Below, one piece after another: positions 47,924 through 59,871 of a DNA stretch of 64,000 nt. Location: the NCBI GenBank assembly GCA_963556695.1, contig CAUWAG010000003.1:4836001-4900000 (forward strand), given 5' to 3'. Position numbers and translations under genes: made by a program. Within the stretch, counting starts at the first letter, position 1. Every line of letters begins with the position of its first letter. The notes below the pieces were generated by a model, which was not told the origin of the DNA, searched no databases, and saw only the letters and a program-made list of their open reading frames with translations. This stretch comes from Anthostomella pinea (lineage: Eukaryota; Ascomycota; Sordariomycetes; Xylariales; Xylariaceae).

Positions 47924-49474
47924 CTACTTCATGCGCTTCGACCTGCGATCCGGCGCTTGCCCGGGGCGCTTTTTGGAGCTAGATCCCGACCCGGACGCTG
48001 AGCCTGACTTGGAATTGCGCAGGCGGGAGATCAGCTCGCGTAGTCTTTCGACGTAGGACGGAGGGGCACCATCTTGAAGGATGATGCGCTCGATCTCGTT
48101 GAGCTCGTCCACCAGGTGGTTGACGCATTCGTTGGGGATGTCGCCTAGGAGGTCGATAACGAACCGCCGAGCTTGTCCACCAACGAGCCGAGTCTCTCCG
48201 CCAATAAGCCTCTGGTACAGGTTGCGAGTATTGTCCTGAGTGTTCTCGGGGCCAACGTCCTGCTTGCGAAGGACGACCTGCTTCAGTATGTGGACCAGGG
48301 TGCGAGCAGCCGCACGATGGTCGTAGTCTGGCAGCTCGCTGTCGGTGACGAAGATCATGGATTTGATCTGGCCCTCGATTTCTATGAGTTTCCTCGCGCA
48401 CCACTCGACGTCTTTAGCCCCGAAGGCGGTCCATCGAGAAGGGTCCGTCGCGTAATCGTCGAGCCCAGCCAAAGCTGCGTCCGCGCGGTCGCGGAAGCGC
48501 CGGAACCGCGGATTCAGGAGATCGTAGTCCCGCATGGAGGCGAGGAAGTAGGAGAAGAACTCCTTGTTGCGAAGCAGCATCCGGTATATGGTTTGCTCCA
48601 GGTCACCCCTTTTGACGGCTCTAGGTCCTTTGTCGGGCTCCTTGAGGTCAAGCCGGTACCTCTCAACAGGGACTTCGTTCAGCGAGGCCAGGATCTCGCG
48701 GACCGTTTGGACTCGCCGGGGGCTCGGCTGGGCTGATTGGCCAGCGAAGCTGACGTCGCATCCTAGACTGTCGGCCAGCACGTCGAAGTGGAAGTCAGGA
48801 ATATTGTTGCACACGTTGTCCGCTTCTGCCGAGTAGCCGTTTGACATCAGCGTAAGGGGTTCAACCTGGTGCGGACGCATCTGGCTTGTGAATTGGTCAC
48901 ACAGCCACTGCAATATCTTGAGTCAGTATTTGCTCTTTCAGCAGACGCTGGCGAACGTTTGGGAGTACCGAGACGTGTTTCGGAGTAGAACTCCGTTGGA
49001 AGAGGTAAATCCCCGTAAAGAATGAAAGGCATCAGGAAATGCCGAGGTGTTACTCACGAGTGTATGACGGCAAGGCTGTTGCAACCCTGCAGAACGCTCG
49101 AACTGCTGGCAATCGCAGCTGGGAACTGCATATTGCGTATTCGATTGTCCTGCCCGGACATTGTACTCGACCGTCTCAGATATCAAGAAGAGGAAGTCTT
49201 GGTCTCGAGCTTGACAGGCGCGAAGTGATAGCCTGGAGGAAGGCTCCATGGCTTTGATGACTGTTTCTTTGGTGCCTGAGTCGAGAGCATGTAAAGAGTA
49301 CTTCATGTTGGAAGGGAAGATAGCGATGCCACTGTCCTCGTCGAAGTCGAACCCCGAGTCACTGTCTGTCTCATAGGACTCGTCCTCGACATCCTGCTGG
49401 CGGCTCTGCTGGCGGGTAGTTGGCGACATGCTTTCGATGGAAAGCTGACCGAAACGCTCAGTGGGAGGAGACAT
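47924..49474 (-). CDS. SWIM-type zinc-finger protein of unknown function
   Basis: Two exons, 49474-49058 and 48907-47924, encode 466 residues. Residues about 30-55 are acidic. A SWIM zinc-binding motif is formed across the intron: VPSCDCQQF, then QQPCRHTLWLCDQ (CxC ... CxH) at about 120-145. The rest (about 150-430) is mostly helical with conserved-looking stretches such as KDVEWCARKLIEIEGQIKSM and DLLGDIPNECVNHLVDELNE. The C-terminus is a Ser/Gly then Lys/Arg-rich tail (KKRPGQAPDRRSKRMK) that could be a nuclear localisation signal. SWIM domains bind DNA or proteins, for example in transposase-derived factors and the Shu complex. I recognise the overall protein only as a fungal family without assigned function. 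The 150-nt intron (GTGAGT ... TTGCAG) joins the two halves of the zinc site, which supports it. Confidence 0.78.
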
Positions 49475-52400
49475 TGGGTAGCTTGTGGTGAAACGATGGT
49501 GGTGTCGAGAGGGATGCGTGTCTCACAGCTGGGAAACGAGCAGAACGTTATATAGTTCCACGAACATCATATAGGCAGACAGGAGGAGGATCATATGTCC
49601 AGACAATATGGGACAGGCGGCCCATATCGAGACCGCCTTGCCCGTGTTGGTCATAGTAGTCATACTTCACGCAGTTGGATTGACTAGCGGACGAAGTAGG
49701 TAGCAGTCGAGGTGAGAGACGGTCAAGGGAGGAACCACTCGGCCCCGTAGCCCCTTAACCCAGCTGGGCTGCACATTCAGGGGCACTCCCGGTGAATGAT
49801 ATGTCATCGGCGAGGCAGACGCCTGTGCAAGGTGTCAGATAGGCATGTTTGGGAAAGGCGAAGCAGATATTGCCGTACCATTGGGAATTTGGGAAGAAGC
49901 CGTTGCAGACCAAGTGGCCCCATTCGAGGCCCGTCAATGATACACTGCCGGGAACTTTCATACTTGTGACGATAAGATGACCGGAAAATCGAAAGGGACC
50001 GAGCTAAGCGACGCCAGAATGGGCGTCGAAAGTGAACTGTAGTTGCAGGAGAGTCGATGGTCTGAAGTCATTCCCCCGATGAACCATCCCTTTGGAGCGA
50101 AGGTGGAGCGAGGTGAGGCCTTCAGCCACAGTACCGGACCAGGTATGGCCAGGGTTGTGATTGGTGCATAAGCGGTGTCGGCCGTGCCCGTTGGCTCGAT
50201 TAGACGCGGTCCAGCAGAGGGCAGGAGGGTAGTTGCCCTCCTGCCTTCCGCTGGGTCCGAGGGAGGGCGCTGTGAGGGCGCTGTCTGCTCATCGGGCAAG
50301 CATATAAAGGGTCTGCGGTGGCCGTCACTGCGACCGTTGCGGGTTCGACGGTGTCTGTGGCCGCGAGAACAGGCCGCAAAGCCCCCAACTAGGTCGCTCT
50401 CGTCGCGGCCACCTCACCCACCAAGCGCGGCCCGTTTCGCGACCCGCTCAGGCTTCTTTCTCCCATCTCCCATCTCCCTCCCTTCGGTCCATGCTTCGAG
50501 GACGCTTCGAGAAGGAAAAGTGAGGACTCCCACGGCCTTCCATCGCTCTTGGCGACCCATAAACCCGACCTGCCGTTCGATCGAGCATGTCTCAGTCTTG
50601 CGCATTGGGACAACGTCAAGTGATCGTGGGAGCGGAATTTCTGGGAGAGAGCCCCAGATCGCACATGTCCGATCGATATCGTGGCTTATACATGCGGATA
50701 AATCGAATATCGCGCAAGACACCACAAAGCAACCAATTCTTCTCATCCACCAACTAACAGGTCCAATCTAGTAACTGTCTTCCAAGCGTGAAGGTGGTCT
50801 GTCAGAGATGACTCAATGGCACCATATCGATGCCATGGATCTGTTCGCCGGTATTCGAGGGTCATCAGGCAACAGCTGCGAAGCGCATCGTGAGCGACGC
50901 CGGGGGCCAGGAGCTCTGCCACCCCCAGAGGCTTGGATGGCCACCCGATTGGACGTTCTGAACCCGCGCCGTCACAAGACTTCTTCCAGAAGGGTACCCG
51001 TCCACGGTCCACCCACCGCTTGTGTCACCTCATCCTTACTGCGCCTGGCATACCCTTACCGCTGCGCCGCTCGGATACTACCACATCCATCCCCTATCTC
51101 GATGCAGTTGGCCGCCTCAAATGGCTGCTTCCCCTTCGAGCTGGCCGTCACGGCCCTGGCTCAGGGGGTCGCAAGCTCTGCGAGGCTGCAGGTCTGCATA
51201 TGCGCGAGTGCGCGAATCAGCAGCCTGAGACAGGCGCGAGGTCTGAGCATCCTGCTTAGCATGTCACGCTCTGCTGCGTGAGCAGGGTAGGAAAGACTGA
51301 CGAAGGTCTTGTCGAGGCCCTGGGCTGCAGCCGTGCCGGACTGCTGGGTCTCTTCTCAGCCAGACGATCTCTGGGCCGTGGTAAGTGCTTTTTTTAATTC
51401 ACATATGGGATGTCCTCGTTTGGCGGTGTGGGCAGAGACGGAGACTCGGCATCTCTCCTGCTTGCCTTCAGCTGCTATGGCCCATTGGGGGAGAGGAGTA
51501 CGGCCCTTGAGGAACACCATTGGCTGACGGCCGTTATGCTATCACATGGCCAAAGGGGCCTCCTTCTTGCTGTTGAAGAAGGATGTTACTCAGAGATTCA
51601 GCAAGGGGGACGGAAATGTGAGTCAGGCCGTGTTGGATGTTGGAACAGATCGAGCCACGGATGGGGAGGTCTAGGTACGTTCAGATTTCTTCAGCGGCAG
51701 TACCCATCGTTGACCTCAAACCACTGCACATTTCGCCCAAGCTTGCGGCAGAGCTTGAATGGATGAAGATCTTGATACCATCTCTTCATCTGCTGTGTTG
51801 GAAACGATGAAGTCTTAGTAGCGGATTCACGTGGCGTGGTGGAACCCTCTGAACGCGAGCGTTCAATAGGTCATTGTAGGCCAAAGCAGTTCTTCAAGTC
51901 CCTCGACGAATGAACTTGAATGGCTCATAGCTTGATGGCTAACCTCAGATAAACACTACATCAGGTCTTAACACCTTCTTCAGTACGACGCAGAACTCAC
52001 GCGGACGTCGCATTTCTCAAACTATACTTACATCTCTTGCTCACAGCGATATTCATATCGTATAAACATGGGGATCTTGGACTTGTCAATGGCGTCTGAT
52101 ACCCACCAAGACGCCTATTATCCTGGACTTAGAATGAGCGTTCGTCGTCACCATTAAAGTGACATATAGAGAGACCTACAGTCAACAAGGGACACGTTCA
52201 ACGCTGGCGCTATCCATCTTGACCTGATCGACCCTGGCCATCATAATATTATTAATCCAACCGATCCCTTCGAGACCCGCGCTGAGAGCTGAACACCAAA
52301 GCCCTCACATCCAGTTGCTTGGTCCCTTAAATCGACGCCTTTCTGGCAAAATCCACTTGTAGCCGTGCCACTGGAGCGTGGCGTTCAGGGTCCCGCCATC

Positions 52401-53766
52401 CTTTCTTCTCGCCAGTGGCCTCACCATCAGTTAGTAGCCTTGCCCCGACGAGCAATCATCACCTTCATCTTCTGAATTCCCCTCTGAAGCGCTTCGTTCT
52501 CGCGTTTCAGAGTGGCAGTACCATCAGCAGGTACGCCCTCACGCGCAGTCTCGCAGCCAGCATGCTGGGGATCATTCGGAGCCATCGTGATCGCGTTCAA
52601 CACCAAGTTTTGCGTCGTCACATGGTGCGGAAAGTAATGCTCGAATACTCCTCAAGTAGCCACGATATTGGCTGTATCCCTACTGGAGATGCTACCATGT
52701 CAGCAGTCGTTTCCAGTGATTGGAGTGGATGATGGTTGCTTGATTGGATGGATCACTATATGCGATTACTCCAGACATTTATACCATCTCCAGCTTAGAT
52801 GAGGACACGCCTGGTCGGTGAATTCTTTCCTCATTACACGAAAGAAGCACGGGTTCGCGAAGGTGAGCCGATACCTAATGATACCTAATGATACCAGTGT
52901 CCAATTGCCGGTGTCGTAGAGCTCACCGAATGTTTCAAGAGCATAGGTAGACAGTGGGAGAACGAGTGATGAATGCTTTCATTTCCATCTAGCACTTGAC
53001 ACTCCTAACCTGCAAGCCATTCATAGTAGATACCTAGCCGTTTTCACATTCGTAAGGACCACTGAGCGCCCATCCCCCACCACATGAGATGCTACCACAT
53101 GTTGCGAAGCTCCTGGTACGTATCCTACGTTCCAGAGAGATTCGTAACTGTGTGTGTAACCTGGAAGTCTATGGATCACTTCCAAGGACGATCACGGAGC
53201 AATAATGGTTCGAAGAACTGTGTGTAATTGCAAATATGAAAGTGAGGATCCATGGAAGAGATCCATGGATCTGACGAGGCTATATATGGATGAATCCACC
53301 CTGGGAGACCTAACCGGTTCCCAACATATGCCCGTCTAAAAGAAGCGCAGCTCCGTCTTCGGAGATCATTAGCCATCCTCGGAGATCATTCAGCCGTCAT
53401 GGCATGAAGAGTAAGTTCCTCAGGCAAATCTAAAGTAATATGTTGGCAGCAAGCCATTAATCTATATACGAACAGACGTGCTGAGGCGTTTCCTCGCCGG
53501 TAACTGCCCAGATGGATTTGAAATATAGTTGCCTGCCCACGTCATTGCACTCGCCTCAGAGTCCAGCTGCCATCAACCTTATGGTTGGGTCTGCTCGAAG
53601 GTCTCCGCTTGATAATCGAGTACGAGGCCCCCGTGTGGTCCGTGTGAAAATACTGCCACTCGTGCCGCCACATGTGCCATAAGCCATAGTGTCCGTTCGG
53701 CTACATCCCTCCCCAAGCATGTCATTGAACCCGGTCCACACCCCCTGAGATGTTCTTTCAAGGGCT
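49475..53766. other. 4.3-kb region without a convincing gene
   Basis: Several open frames of 60-200 codons occur, but none shows a known domain, and they overlap on both strands. A 118-codon frame from an ATG at 51410 is the least unlikely, preceded by a possible GTAAGT donor at 51380. Small duplications are visible: GATACCTAAT repeated at 52871-52892 and CGGAGATCATT repeated at 53359-53390. The region includes the SWIM-protein promoter at the left. Confidence 0.4.
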
Positions 53767-55494
53767 TCACATGAGTTGCCCTCGATAGGACTCGAGAGCA
53801 GTCAGAACTTCTTTGAGTGTAGGCCGGTCATAGTAGTTGTCGTTCCATGTCCCCATCGCCCGTTGCGAGCTCCTCATGTCCAGGAATCTCTCAGCCACCT
53901 CGATTTCCGATGTCCAGAAGCCCTTGGCGGCTGCTCTGACATCGTCAGCGCTTTGGTCGCTGGTGGGGGTGTTCCGCAGAACCAATCGACTGGATTGTCG
54001 GATGATGATGCTGGCCAGGCCCTCTCTTCTTCCCCTAGTACATCGGTCAATGAGATCCCTCATTTCAGCTGGTGTCCGATCGTATTCTGGGAACTCCAGG
54101 TCCGATTCCCATCGATATGACTGCCACACAGCTGCCTTCTGAGGTCCACTGACCCCTTCGAATATGCACCAGAGCATCCTGCCTAGCATATACACCTCGG
54201 CGGCTTCTTGCTCTGCTGGACTGAGGGCAATCCATGTTACGTTGTAGCCTTTTTCTGGGTCTGTGTAGCGATCCAGCTGGAGGCTATCGAATTCAGGCAC
54301 AAGCTCCCTCATCATCTCTGTGTACTTGGTCTGCACGTCGTCTGGCATTTGATCGTCGGCCGCGAGCAGGCGAATGTACTCTATAGCGTTGACTTCGGGC
54401 GCCGCAAATTCACACCAGACTCCTCTCTGTTCGAAGTCAACCATGACGATGTCGTCTTTATCCGAGAGGACGACGTTGTCGAGACGTAGGTCAGGGTAGT
54501 ATGTTGCCGAGGTAGTACGCAAGTGTTCCAGAGCTGTAGTCAGCTGTATTGACCATTTGAACTGGTCTGATCGTCGAAGTTGGCCGCCGATGCGCAGTTG
54601 AGGAAGAATGTCTCGGAGGGAGCCCTGGGAGTGGTAGAATGTGGTGAAACCGACAACCGCTTTCTTCCCGCCGAAGTTACACGCCTTCTTGACGATGTGT
54701 ATGGGTCGAGCGATGACATTATGGTGTGGCTCCAGGGTACAGAGCGTTTTAAGTTCGTGATAGAGGTAGTTGGCTCCGCTGACCAAGGCTTTGAAGATAA
54801 ATAGTTGCTCGTGGATCCGGACGAGACAGACGCTATCGTGGAGAACGGCAATAACGCAGACGTCGAAGAAGTCGACCTCTTGGAGGAATGGGAACTCTGC
54901 CCCCCAGAGTGATGTCAAGCTTGAACGAGAAAGTAGCTTTCGCTCAAGGTTGTGGTTTGTGCCGATTTGTACCCGGATCTGGTGAATGTCCAGCGACATG
55001 GTAACGAATACGATACGCGACCCAAAGGGCGCAGCTCGGTATAATTGTTCAAAGGCCGCTAAGCTCCGGAAACTGGACAAGGTCCATAGTCGTAATGTTC
55101 GGATGATGTGTGTCGTGATGGCTAGTCTGGACAGACGCGCAGCGTCCTTCGTGTGGAATGCTTTGTCAAGGTCGAGCTGCTCACGGATGAGATCCGGCTG
55201 GTTTTCTGGTATGAAGACATCCATGCGCATTGGAGGACGATTGTTGAGGAAGAGCGGCACGGTGTAGTATTGAGTGCCGAGACCGGCACAGCCGTCTATA
55301 CGCCATAGGGGGTCGTCGGGTAGAGCGAGGCTGTCTATGCGGTTTTTGGGATTCAGGAGAGAATCTCCCCACGATGGTTGGGGGGCGGTATGCTGGTGGG
55401 CATGGGCATGGGCTGTTCGGGTCTCATCTGGGAACGGGCAAAAAGCAGCAGTGGGATGGACCGCTTCTTCGATCGCCCTCGCGGAGAGTTCCAT
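53767..55494 (-). CDS. Divergent protein-kinase-like protein
   Basis: A single exon of 575 residues from an ATG at 55494. The C-terminal 340 residues follow a kinase fold: a possible beta-3 Lys (IFKALVSG, about 240), helix C with YLYHELKTL, and an alpha-E/catalytic-loop equivalent SATYYPDLRLDNVVLS (about 325-338), where PDLRLDN replaces HRDLKxxN. IVMVDFEQRG follows (DFE instead of DFG, about 350), then a region ending in FAAPEVNAIEY (APE kept), an alpha-F-like AAEVYMLGRMLWCIFEG and TLKEVLTALES near the end. No glycine-rich loop is evident. The N-terminal 230 residues are unassigned. Similar single-exon kinase-like genes are expanded in filamentous fungi. The conserved Asp and Asn are kept, so weak activity is possible, but the His-Arg and Gly changes suggest a pseudokinase or atypical kinase. 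It could also belong to the fungal FunK1-like group. Confidence 0.72.
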   Translation of the reverse strand: MELSARAIEEAVHPTAAFCPFPDETRTAHAHAHQHTAPQPSWGDSLLNPKNRIDSLALPDDPLWRIDGCAGLGTQYYTVPLFLNNRPPMRMDVFIPENQPDLIREQLDLDKAFHTKDAARLSRLAITTHIIRTLRLWTLSSFRSLAAFEQLYRAAPFGSRIVFVTMSLDIHQIRVQIGTNHNLERKLLSRSSLTSLWGAEFPFLQEVDFFDVCVIAVLHDSVCLVRIHEQLFIFKALVSGANYLYHELKTLCTLEPHHNVIARPIHIVKKACNFGGKKAVVGFTTFYHSQGSLRDILPQLRIGGQLRRSDQFKWSIQLTTALEHLRTTSATYYPDLRLDNVVLSDKDDIVMVDFEQRGVWCEFAAPEVNAIEYIRLLAADDQMPDDVQTKYTEMMRELVPEFDSLQLDRYTDPEKGYNVTWIALSPAEQEAAEVYMLGRMLWCIFEGVSGPQKAAVWQSYRWESDLEFPEYDRTPAEMRDLIDRCTRGRREGLASIIIRQSSRLVLRNTPTSDQSADDVRAAAKGFWTSEIEVAERFLDMRSSQRAMGTWNDNYYDRPTLKEVLTALESYRGQLM

Positions 55495-58400
55495 AGCTCG
55501 AGGTTGCTATCGAGTTAGAAGCACGCAGTGAAGAACCGACACGATGATGTTTTCACGGAGCAGTGCTAGATTTCGATAATTGAGAACTGTGCCCGACGCC
55601 GCCCAGACGCCGAAACGCCGAAACGCTGCTGCTGGGGAAAGACCGGGCCAGTCAAACTCACTGGCGCTTTCACCGTCCTTCTGACCTAAGCTTGACGAGG
55701 GCCCAGAGTCGCAACTGCCTTTTGGGTATGTAAGTACGCAAGGACGCGCCTGCCCTAGCAGAGGCCTGTAGCCCAACGAGAAGTCTCCACCTGGGCACCT
55801 GGCACTGGCAGTTTCCCAACAACCGGGACTCGCTGCTGCCACGCTGCTCTCAGGCAATCCCAAGACCTCAACGGTGCACTGGGAGCGCGGCTGCCCACAG
55901 TGCTCACGTATTGCCCTGTTTCCTTGGCCGGCTGCTCCCAGCGGGTAAGACCCTCTTGACCGGTTTCAATATGGAAGCGATACCGCACCTACAGTAGACC
56001 CTGCCTAGGCAGTATGCTGCAGCCTGATTATTGAACACCCTGCTCAGGTAGGTAGGTAGCCAGAGTAGTATCCCAGAATAGGGGCTGCACACTTTCCAGG
56101 TCCGGTCGAGGGTGGAAGTGTGGGCCGTCTCGCGTCAACTTGGCGAACCTCTCTTCCAAACAGAGCTTCAGAACTGTCCAAGGCACCCGATCTCTGAATG
56201 TGCATGTTCCGAAAGTCACCTGAGCCACAAGTATATGGGGAGATGTTGGCAAATTTGGACCTTGGTCATTCGTCAGGTCCTTTTGTTTGTGCGGTTGGGC
56301 AAGCGAGAGCTTGACCGAATGCAGCCACGAAATGCACCATGCGATGGGTGCAGCAGCGGTCGGGAAGGCAAGATAATTTTGTGCTGTCGTGGTTGGCTGA
56401 AGTGCTCTGAGTGGTTCTGAACGTCAACACAGTGCAATGCATACGAGGCGTATACGGAATATCGAGACTGCTTCCATCTGTATGTGCCTGGCCAACCACT
56501 GCGGCTGTTAAAGACAAGGGAACTTGTACATACGCGATTGTGCAGAGGGCATCCAAGCGAGTTGCCTAATCTTCAAGATGACCACTAACACACCAAGCAC
56601 ATCATCGACTCGCCGGGGTGCCGAGAACGGAACGGTTGTTCCCGCAAAGGTTGGCGAAAGGGTCGGGTGTGTCGTGTCCTTTTGTCACTCGTAGTCCCTA
56701 TACAGACCTGACGATGGTCAGTATTAATAAGGCTGCACAGCTCTCGCGAAAGCTGATCCACGAAAGGTAACTTCTGAGTCTCGGTTGGTCGGAGAGACTC
56801 GAAGACAGCAACGAGACTCGAGAGCTCTTTATCATCGAGTTTTCACCAACCCTTGCAAGCCTAGAACGTGCCCCCATTTTTAGTCAAGTCGGCGCAGCGA
56901 GTGGGTTTTGTTTTTTCCCTTGTGCGAAGTGGAAGCTAAAAAGCAAAATGCTAGGGCTCAGCCGAAGCCCGAATTCTCAATGAATCCTGTTCGCGGGCCG
57001 CATGCGAGTGGTGGTAAAGAATGAGACGCCTCGTGAGCTCGCGGCCTTGCATGCCGGATAATCTCGAAATTGCTATGTAAGATGCACGAGAAACGACAGT
57101 CAGTTCAGGGCATGTGAAACCACTGTATACGATAGGTAGTGGAGTATCGGGAAGGTGGCCGCACGCAAAGCCCGTCTGTCGGCGGAGGTGTAAGATGACC
57201 GAACCCGGTCTATGTGGATATTATCGTCATATACCGGTACCGGGAACCTTACGCGCGCAGATGCTTCCGGCGGCTGCCGTCAAGCGCTCCGGAAGGAAAG
57301 ACTTGACTCGTACTATGCCCGGCCATCACAGGGTAGGGCAAGTCGGCTCGGTATTTGGATAAGTAGAATCAGCAACGCTGTGACGCGAGGGCCCCTGCCG
57401 CAGCACACCCCAACTCAATCACGATCGAGGACTTCATCGAGTAGAGAGCCCACGTAAGGGAACATTGCGGTCCGGTCCAGCAGCCAGTCGGGGTCACGCC
57501 GTTTCTTGGAGCCGATGGCACTGTCGCTCTTGCTGCAACCTGGAAATTCCCCGCTTAACAACCCAACTCGACGCGGGTTCGTACAGACGCATGGGTTTGA
57601 TATAATGAGGGCAGGAGTTCATTCGCGAAAGCGAACCGTCCTGCAAGAACGAGGATAGCTGCCGATGAGGGTAGTATCGTTGTGTCCTAATGAAGTGATG
57701 CACAGGCAGTTTAAGCATTTGCCGCAACGTCGAGAGGAGCATTGGGGGCACGCAATGGACGGCAGTGGAGGAGCGAGCATGGAACGCATGGAAGACGGGC
57801 ATGATCAGAGGTTGGGCTCCACGACAGTGGTAGTCATCGAGGTTGCCTTGAAAGTCATCCAATAGGAAGACCTTCCGGTGTGGAGGGTCTGCCAACCGTA
57901 TGGGTTCGCGCAGGTCGAGCTTCATATATGCAGTCCAAAAGCGGCGCAGCGCACGGGACCAGTGGCGGATTCAGACGCTCGTTGCAAACCGGATTGCTGG
58001 TAAACCAGGAGAGGGTTGGTGACTTATCATGCCAAGGCCCAGGGAACCATTCGGTCGTCCTCTTGGACGACTACCGCGCTCAACACAGCGCAGGGGGGGA
58101 TTTGTATTTGGAAGATGTACAGATCAAGGTTGCAAGCTTCAAGGCCTCAAGCCGCTGGCTATAGCGGCACATACTCATTCCAGCCATACCAATTACCTCG
58201 TGATGCCGTACGCATCCCGACCATCAGTGTCTAAGAGGCTAATCCCGGCATCGGTTCAGCTCGCTTGGGAACATTACCACGTGGCCGGCATGCTCGTCTG
58301 GATAACGTGGGGGTCATGTCTCTCCTTTCTCTTGCTGACGATGGCCTCGGCAAGACATACCCAGGTGGTTCTGTAGCTTGCTCATTGGCTGAGTAAATCT

Positions 58401-59640
58401 TGTAGCTTGGGCGGGCTGCGTTCCGCGCTGTCACGCTGTCATCGAAAGCTTGCCTCCAACGATCTTCAGATCGAATCGCACGAATATGACGAGGGCAAGA
58501 CAGGCAGGGCGCGGCCCACTGGGCAGGGCTTCGCTCGCGAGGGGTGGAAACCTGTGCATATTGAAATTTTCTGCACCTCTTGCCCTGACAAGCGGGACTC
58601 GGTGATGCGCCGGATCTTGCAGCCCAGACGTGTAAGTGGTGACCTTGACCGGTGAAGATGTTCGCGACAGAATGGGACGCAAGCAGTCCGAGCCTGTCAG
58701 GCGAGCCAGAAGGCCACGATGCGACAAGCAGCGCAGTCCCACCCTGTATTAAGTACCAATCTGTACATAGTCCAAAGCGAACTGGGAATCCCATGTCGCC
58801 GGAGCTATAAAGCCCAGAAGGTCATAGCGGCCCGTACCTGGCACCTATGATTCGAATCAGCTGCGTGTGCGTGAGTTCAGTTGTGAGGAACTCCAGACCT
58901 GTATGAAGCCGACAGGACGATGCGATTACTATTAGTATACTCAGTGGGATATGGTCCTGTCTGCCAGCCAGGGGCTGCGCAGGATGACACGCACGGAAAG
59001 TTGAACATCGAAACGAAGAAATAGTCTGGTGGCCAAGGACCAAGGTGCTCGAACGGCGAGCCGTGTCCCCCTGGGCATGTCCGTCTGACTTCCGGGATGC
59101 TCCGAACCGTCCAAAGTGCAGCTCCGCTCGACGCGTGTAGAGTCCGCGGGTTCTAGACGGCCTTCAAAGTTGCTCGCGTCCAGGGCAGTAGGGGCCATCG
59201 TGGACGGCAGTTCGGTTTGATGCATAATTTCAGCGGCGGTGGTTGGTTTCCTCCTTCCTCTCGACGCCGTACGACCGGGATGGCTGCACCAGCTGGCTGG
59301 TCAGGTTTGTCAGGGTCTTCTTACCGGTCGCTGGCGTCGCCATATAAGGCTTCATCGAGATAGTGGCGGTCAGGTGAGCCCGCAGCCCACAGTCGGCGGA
59401 CGTCTCGCCACTCAGTACCTTACCATGTGAGAAGCGATTGTCGTCCGAGAAGACACGATGTCGAGAATATATCAACAGGACCGGTATGACCATGACCATG
59501 ACTAAAATGAAAAAAGGCCATTTGAAATACTCCGCGTCTCCACATGTCAGAGCGGGAACTACCTTATCTGGGAGGAGTCTACCTTACACAGTATTAGTGC
59601 CCCGCGCTGGGTTGTCTGACAGCTGGACTAAGTAGTGCTA

Positions 59641-59831
59641 CTGCGAGTACACTCTTGCCCCTGCTTTTTGAACAGTGGAACTGGTACTGGACACAGACCT
59701 ATGAAGGTATCGATCTTTGAGAGAAATGGCATAAACCAACCCTTGGATTGATCTCTGGCGCTTATTTCGAGGCCTGACATTGACCAGCTCCACTGTTCAA
59801 AAAAACAGGGGTAAAAGTGGACAGTCTACAG
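59641..59831. mobile_element. MITE-like element 1, TA-flanked, about 190 bp
   Basis: Imperfect terminal inverted repeats of about 50 bp (59641-59692 and 59780-59831). Both ends read CTG inward and share a CCCCTG block and the 15-bp core TTTTTGAACAGTGGA, then CTGGT. The element is bounded by TA on each side (59639-59640 and 59832-59833), the target-site duplication of Tc1/mariner-type elements. The roughly 90-bp centre has no coding capacity. It is therefore a non-autonomous miniature element, inferred from structure alone. Confidence 0.7.
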
Positions 59832-59871
59832 TATAGTACCCCTAGTGGAGTGTAGTGATCATAATAGTCTA

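Noticed and set aside
50175..50771. 198-codon frame on the plus strand
   Set aside because: It lacks an ATG at its start, is Arg/Ser/Pro-rich in the manner of chance frames and overlaps antisense frames.
52427..52621. 64-codon frame with a coiled-coil-like end (LKRENEALQRGIQKMK)
   Set aside because: It starts with GTG, has no upstream exon with a basic region, and an isolated zipper-like stretch is not enough to call a bZIP gene.
58231..58794. 187-codon ATG-started frame on the minus strand
   Set aside because: No domain, signal or credible exon partner; it overlaps long frames on the other strand, as expected by chance at this base composition.
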